Shown: in pieces, positions 24,575 through 27,272 of the stretch
Numbering within the stretch: position 1 is the first letter of the stretch
Layout of the letters: each line of letters begins with the position of its first letter
Assembly (NCBI GenBank): GCA_964411505.1
Contig: CAYPLH010000053.1
Location: forward strand, 1-27,272
Length of the DNA stretch: 27,272 nt
Reading direction: 5' to 3'
Source of the DNA: CAYPLH01 sp964411505
Lineage (GTDB): Bacteria > Bacillota > Clostridia > CAYPLH01 > DUMO01
Made by a program: the position numbers and the translations under genes
Notes under the pieces: generated by a model
The model's input: the letters and a program-made list of their open reading frames with translations, nothing else
Database searches by the model: none
Told to the model about the DNA's origin: nothing

Positions 24575-24604
24575 TTGACAATTTCTTTTTTTTTGCTGTA
24601 AAAT
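24575..24604 (+). promoter_or_regulatory. Sigma-A promoter of the marR-citrate synthase unit
   Basis: TTGACA (24575-24580) and TAAAAT (24599-24604) are 18 bases apart, the spacer including a poly-T stretch. The palindromic sites immediately downstream overlap the expected transcription start. Confidence 0.7.
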
Positions 24605-24605
24605 A

Positions 24606-24637
24606 GTTCTATAACGAACAGTTGAAAAGAGAACTGT
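24606..24637. promoter_or_regulatory. Candidate MarR operator
   Basis: Two overlapping inverted repeats follow the -10 box: GTTC (24606-24609) with GAAC (24616-24619), and ACAGTT (24618-24623) with AACTGT (24632-24637). They lie between promoter and MarR gene, as expected for autorepression. Confidence 0.5.
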
Positions 24638-24682
24638 CGGATTTATATTTATAAAATGCAAACTGGCATACGAGGTTGTATT

Positions 24683-25126
24683 ATGAATGATACTTTAGAG
24701 ATTTTATTAAATGGTCAGCAATTTAAAAAATTGCACGACAAAAAATATCATCAAATTCTAAAAAAGTATGGACTGACAAAGCTTGAAATCGAGATACTAT
24801 TATTTTTCGAAATAAATAAGCGTTATGATACTGCTAAGGACATAGTAGATTTTAAGTATTTTACTAAATCGCATGTTTCCAAAGCCATAACATCTTTGAT
24901 TAATACTGGTTACTTGTATCCAAAGGCTGATGAACATGATAGAAGATGTGTGCATTTAAAAGTATCTGAAGATGCTAAACATGTTATTCAAGAAGCAAAA
25001 GAGATACGAGATGAGCTAATAGGCATTCTTTTTAAGGATATTTCTTTATATGAACAAGAAGTTATATTTAATGTTGTAAAGAAAATAACTACTAATATTA
25101 CAGAGGCAATCGAAGAAGATATTTAA
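24683..25126 (+). CDS. MarR family transcriptional regulator
   Basis: The 147-aa winged-helix protein has the MarR DNA-binding core: LTKLEIEILLFFEI, recognition helix FTKSHVSKAITSLINTGYL and the wing DEHDRRCVHLKVSEDA, where D-x-R-R is the family hallmark. I chose ATG 24683, five bases after GAGGTT; ATG 24656 would add nine residues and has no ribosome site. It is followed after 15 bases by the citrate synthase gene. The two should be cotranscribed from the promoter at 24575-24604. The ligand is unknown; control of the citrate synthase is inferred from the arrangement. Confidence 0.9.
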   Translation: MNDTLEILLNGQQFKKLHDKKYHQILKKYGLTKLEIEILLFFEINKRYDTAKDIVDFKYFTKSHVSKAITSLINTGYLYPKADEHDRRCVHLKVSEDAKHVIQEAKEIRDELIGILFKDISLYEQEVIFNVVKKITTNITEAIEEDI

Positions 25127-25141
25127 AATTGGAGGTATTTC

Positions 25142-26506
25142 ATGGAAAATGTAAAATTTGAAAGTATTGAAGACTTTACGCAAGAATACAGTAAAGTCTG
25201 CGTTGAGAATAATGTAATTGATGCTAGTCTATATGAGTCTTATGGTGTTAAGCGCGGATTAAGAGATAAAAGTGGTAAAGGTGTACTTTCGGGAATTACT
25301 AATATCTCAAATATTCAATCATATCAGGAAATTAACGGCGAGACTGTTCCTTGTGAGGGAAAGCTTCTATATCGAGGTTATAATGTCATCGATCTAGTAA
25401 AAGGATCAGTTGATAATAAGCGGCAAGGATTCGAGGAAGCAACCTATCTATTATTGTTTGGATCACTTCCTAATGAAGAACAGTTAAAAGAATTTGAAAG
25501 AATTTTGGCAGGCAGCAGAAATTTACCAAAGAACTTTGTGAAAGATGTTATTATGAAGGCTCCGAGTAAAGATATTATGAATTCTTTAACGAAAAGTGTT
25601 CTTACATTGGCTTCGTATGATGATAATGTATCCGATTTATCTTTAGACAATGTGTTAAGACAATGCTTAACCCTTATTGGAACTTTCCCGATGATGGCAG
25701 TATATGGCTATCATGCCTATAATCATTATGAATGTGGAGAAAGTTTCTATATTCATAGACCGGACTCAAGTCTTTCTACTGCTCAGAATATCTTGAGAAT
25801 GTTAAGACCAGATACACGTTATACAGAGTTAGAAGCAAGCGTTTTAGATATTGCTTTACTGCTTCACATGGAGCATGGAGGAGGAAATAATTCTACATTT
25901 ACGACTAGGGTAGTTTCTTCTGCAGGTTCTGATACTTATTCAGCTATTTCTGCAGCATTGTCCTCGTTGAAAGGACCTAAGCATGGTGGAGCTAACATTA
26001 AAGTAGTAGAAATGATGAATGATATTAAGGCGAATGTTTCAAATATTAATGATGAGCAAGAAGTAACACGTTATTTAAGTAGAATCCTTAATAAAGAGGT
26101 GTTTGACCAAAGAGGTTTAATTTATGGCATGGGACATGCTGTTTATTCTATTTCTGACCCACGGGCAACGGTATTTAAGGGTTTTGTAGAAAGATTAGCT
26201 AATGAAAAAGGTAGAAAATCTGATTTTGAATTGTATTCTATGATTGAGCGATTAGCTCCAGAAGTGATAGCTAAAGAGCGACGTATCTACAAAGGAGTCA
26301 GTGCAAATGTTGATTTCTATAGCGGATTTGTGTACAGCATGCTAGACATTCCATTAGAATTATATACACCTATCTTTGCAATGGCGCGAATCGTAGGGTG
26401 GAGTGCACACCGTTTAGAAGAGTTAATCAATGTGGACAAAATCATGAGACCTGCGTACATTAGTATAGCAACAGATAAGGATTATATCGCAATGTTAGAT
26501 AGATAA
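25142..26506 (+). CDS. Citrate/2-methylcitrate synthase
   Basis: The 454-aa protein joins acetyl-CoA to oxaloacetate, or propionyl-CoA in methylcitrate synthases. The catalytic triad of the family is present: His281 (GPKHGGAN), His332 (YGMGHAVYSISDPRA) and Asp391 (NVDFYSG). The N-terminal region has LRDKSGKGVLSGITNI and LLYRGYNVIDLV, the usual small-domain entry. The N-terminal extension of about 40 residues is typical of the longer Clostridia enzymes. GGAGG precedes the start. In fermentative anaerobes such an enzyme serves glutamate synthesis; linkage to a MarR regulator suggests conditional expression. Citrate and methylcitrate forms, and Re or Si type, cannot be settled beyond saying this is the Si-type fold. 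Confidence 0.93.
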   Translation: MENVKFESIEDFTQEYSKVCVENNVIDASLYESYGVKRGLRDKSGKGVLSGITNISNIQSYQEINGETVPCEGKLLYRGYNVIDLVKGSVDNKRQGFEEATYLLLFGSLPNEEQLKEFERILAGSRNLPKNFVKDVIMKAPSKDIMNSLTKSVLTLASYDDNVSDLSLDNVLRQCLTLIGTFPMMAVYGYHAYNHYECGESFYIHRPDSSLSTAQNILRMLRPDTRYTELEASVLDIALLLHMEHGGGNNSTFTTRVVSSAGSDTYSAISAALSSLKGPKHGGANIKVVEMMNDIKANVSNINDEQEVTRYLSRILNKEVFDQRGLIYGMGHAVYSISDPRATVFKGFVERLANEKGRKSDFELYSMIERLAPEVIAKERRIYKGVSANVDFYSGFVYSMLDIPLELYTPIFAMARIVGWSAHRLEELINVDKIMRPAYISIATDKDYIAMLDR

Positions 26507-26569
26507 TTATAAATTGTAAATATATGATAATAAGAAGAATATTTACGTATATAAGAATATTCATATATA

Positions 26570-26613
26570 AAAATATGTAGTAAACTATCCAAGGATATTT
26601 TACTACATATTTT
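26570..26613. terminator. Bidirectional terminator between citrate synthase and ung
   Basis: A perfect 15-base stem, AAAATATGTAGTAAA (26570-26584) and TTTACTACATATTTT (26599-26613), has a 14-base loop. The A-rich and T-rich ends can serve both strands. The right arm includes the last codons and the stop of the convergent ung gene. GC content is low, so strength is uncertain. Confidence 0.6.
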
Positions 26614-27014
26614 CAATTTGCCAATCAATTGGTTGTTTACCAATGGATTCGAGAAAGTTATTTGCTTTTGAGAATGGTTTAGTTCCAAAGAACCCTCTAT
26701 GAGCGGAAAGAGGACTTGGATGCACAGATTTAATTATACAGTGCTTAGGATTAGTAATAATGCCAAGCTTAGATTGAGCGTTCTTGCCCCATAGCACAAA
26801 TACGACAGGGTCTTGCCGTTGGTTAAGTAAAGCAATAATCTTATCGGTGAATTTTTCCCATCCTAGATTTTTGTGTGAGTCGGCTTGACCAGCACGAACT
26901 GTTAGGGAAGTGTTAAGAAGTAGAACTCCTTGATCGGTCCATTTTTTTAAATAGCCATTATTGTTTAAATTCATCATTAAGTAAGTCGTGCCAGTCGTTT
27001 TTTAATATTTGCAT
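26603..27014 (-). pseudogene. ung: Uracil-DNA glycosylase with internal deletion
   Basis: Two parts of family-1 Ung are present. The true start is ATG at 27014, after AGGG, reading MQILKNDWHDLLNDEF. The C-terminal half follows from about 26977: NNGYLKKWTDQGVLLLNTSL, WEKFTDKIIALL, VFVLWGKNAQ and the DNA-binding loop HPSPLSAHRGFFG. Everything between is gone, about 85-95 codons, including the catalytic aspartate motif GQDPYHG. The two parts are in different frames, and the first frame stops at 26958. Normal Ung is about 225 aa; at most 124 aa can be read. Without the catalytic loop it cannot remove uracil. The genome would need another uracil-repair enzyme. Confidence 0.85.
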
Positions 27015-27044
27015 ATTTATTACCCTGATAATTATAGCACAGTT

Positions 27045-27070
27045 AATAAGGCTGAAAAGCCTTATTTTTG
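27045..27070 (+). terminator. Plus-strand terminator hairpin with no visible gene
   Basis: Arms AATAAGGCT (27045-27053) and AGCCTTATT (27058-27066) form a 9-base stem with a GAAA loop, followed by TTT. It lies just upstream of the ung start, on the opposite strand. No plus-strand gene precedes it, so it may be an orphan from a deleted gene or belong to ung's upstream control. Confidence 0.55.
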
Positions 27071-27110
27071 TTTCACTATCAGAATTTATAAATTTAATGT
27101 TGATAGTATA

Positions 27111-27205
27111 AGTGCAACTAAGGCATTCTCTGCGCTAGAGGCTTGCACTCACAGAGTATAAGTCTCGCTGCGACCTAAAGGTCTAGTCTCGCTTTAGCGA
27201 ATGCC
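27111..27205. repeat. Intergenic element with nested, competing inverted repeats
   Basis: No open frame of note covers 27071-27272. GGCATTC (27122-27128) pairs with GAATGCC (27199-27205) and encloses several hairpins: GACC-TAAA-GGTC (27172-27183), TCGCT-TT-AGCGA (27189-27200, sharing bases with the outer arm) and CTCTG (27128-27132) with CAGAG (27152-27156). AGTGCAA (27111-27117) pairs with TTGCACT (27143-27149), and CTCT/AGAG (27128-27131, 27137-27140) nests in that. AGTCTCGCT is repeated at 27161-27169 and 27185-27193. Its GC content is higher than its surroundings. It could be a structured RNA or a palindromic repeat element; I do not recognise it. The last 60 bases are plain AT-rich DNA. 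Confidence 0.5.
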
Positions 27206-27272
27206 AAGTTTTCTTTATTATATACGTTATTTTCAAAAAACGATATTGACATTTTATTTGAAAAAGATTACT

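Noticed and set aside
27111..27205. T-box or known riboswitch
   Set aside because: No downstream gene is visible in the window, and the T-box consensus TGGNACC-type sequence is absent; left as an unassigned element.
1..27272. CRISPR arrays, tRNA or rRNA genes
   Set aside because: No regularly spaced repeats and no cloverleaf or rRNA-like sequence were found on reading both strands.

Overview
The window is AT-rich, with Gram-positive Shine-Dalgarno sites (AGGAGG/GAGGTG), frequent TTG/GTG starts and canonical sigma-A promoters. Together with VanRS-like, VanZ, DUF4179 anti-sigma, ArsP and trx-DUF2703 genes, this points to a low-GC Firmicute, most likely a Clostridia-class anaerobe. No 16S or tRNA gene is present to fix the genus. 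The copA plus FNR-like block (21.3-24.5 kb) reads more like Bacilli and may have been acquired.

Layout. (1) 1-2.2 kb: the 3' end of a VanR-like response regulator, a VanS-like kinase and an LCM/Ppm1-type methyltransferase; no vanHAX genes are present. (2) 2.35-4.0 kb: a sigma-70-family sigma factor overlapping a DUF4179 membrane anti-sigma. (3) 4.0-8.4 kb: an island bounded on the left by the last 47 codons of a large serine recombinase and on the right by degraded pieces resembling the 3' end of a 23S rRNA uracil methyltransferase gene, a common insertion target. Between them is a tight operon: small XRE regulator, a 226-aa protein, a DUF6508 protein, a 327-aa protein, a PD-(D/E)XK-like nuclease and a small membrane protein. 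This is my best candidate for an undescribed, defence-like system. (4) 8.5-9.9 kb: a VbhA-like antitoxin / Fic toxin pair with a palindrome around its -10 box, then an IstB relic. (5) 10-14.7 kb: a TetR regulator, a truncated P-type ATPase, an SDR, a YjjG-like HAD phosphatase, a broken methyltransferase and a GNAT. (6) 14.8-17.1 kb: an arsenic-type operon, ArsR, ArsP-like permease and a thioredoxin-DUF2703 fusion. (7) 17.1-20.1 kb: an internally deleted UvrA-like ATPase, VanZ, a permuted-papain-like protein and a helical protein. (8) 20.2-26.5 kb: threonine aldolase, CopA, FNR-like regulator, MarR regulator and citrate synthase. (9) 26.6-27.3 kb: an internally deleted uracil-DNA glycosylase and an intergenic element with several competing inverted repeats.

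A recurring theme is decay and mobility. The serine recombinase, IstB, P-type ATPase, methyltransferase, UvrA and Ung genes are all fragments or deletion derivatives. Intact cargo (toxin-antitoxin, arsenic and copper handling, stress sigma) sits between these scars, so much of the window looks like an accessory region.
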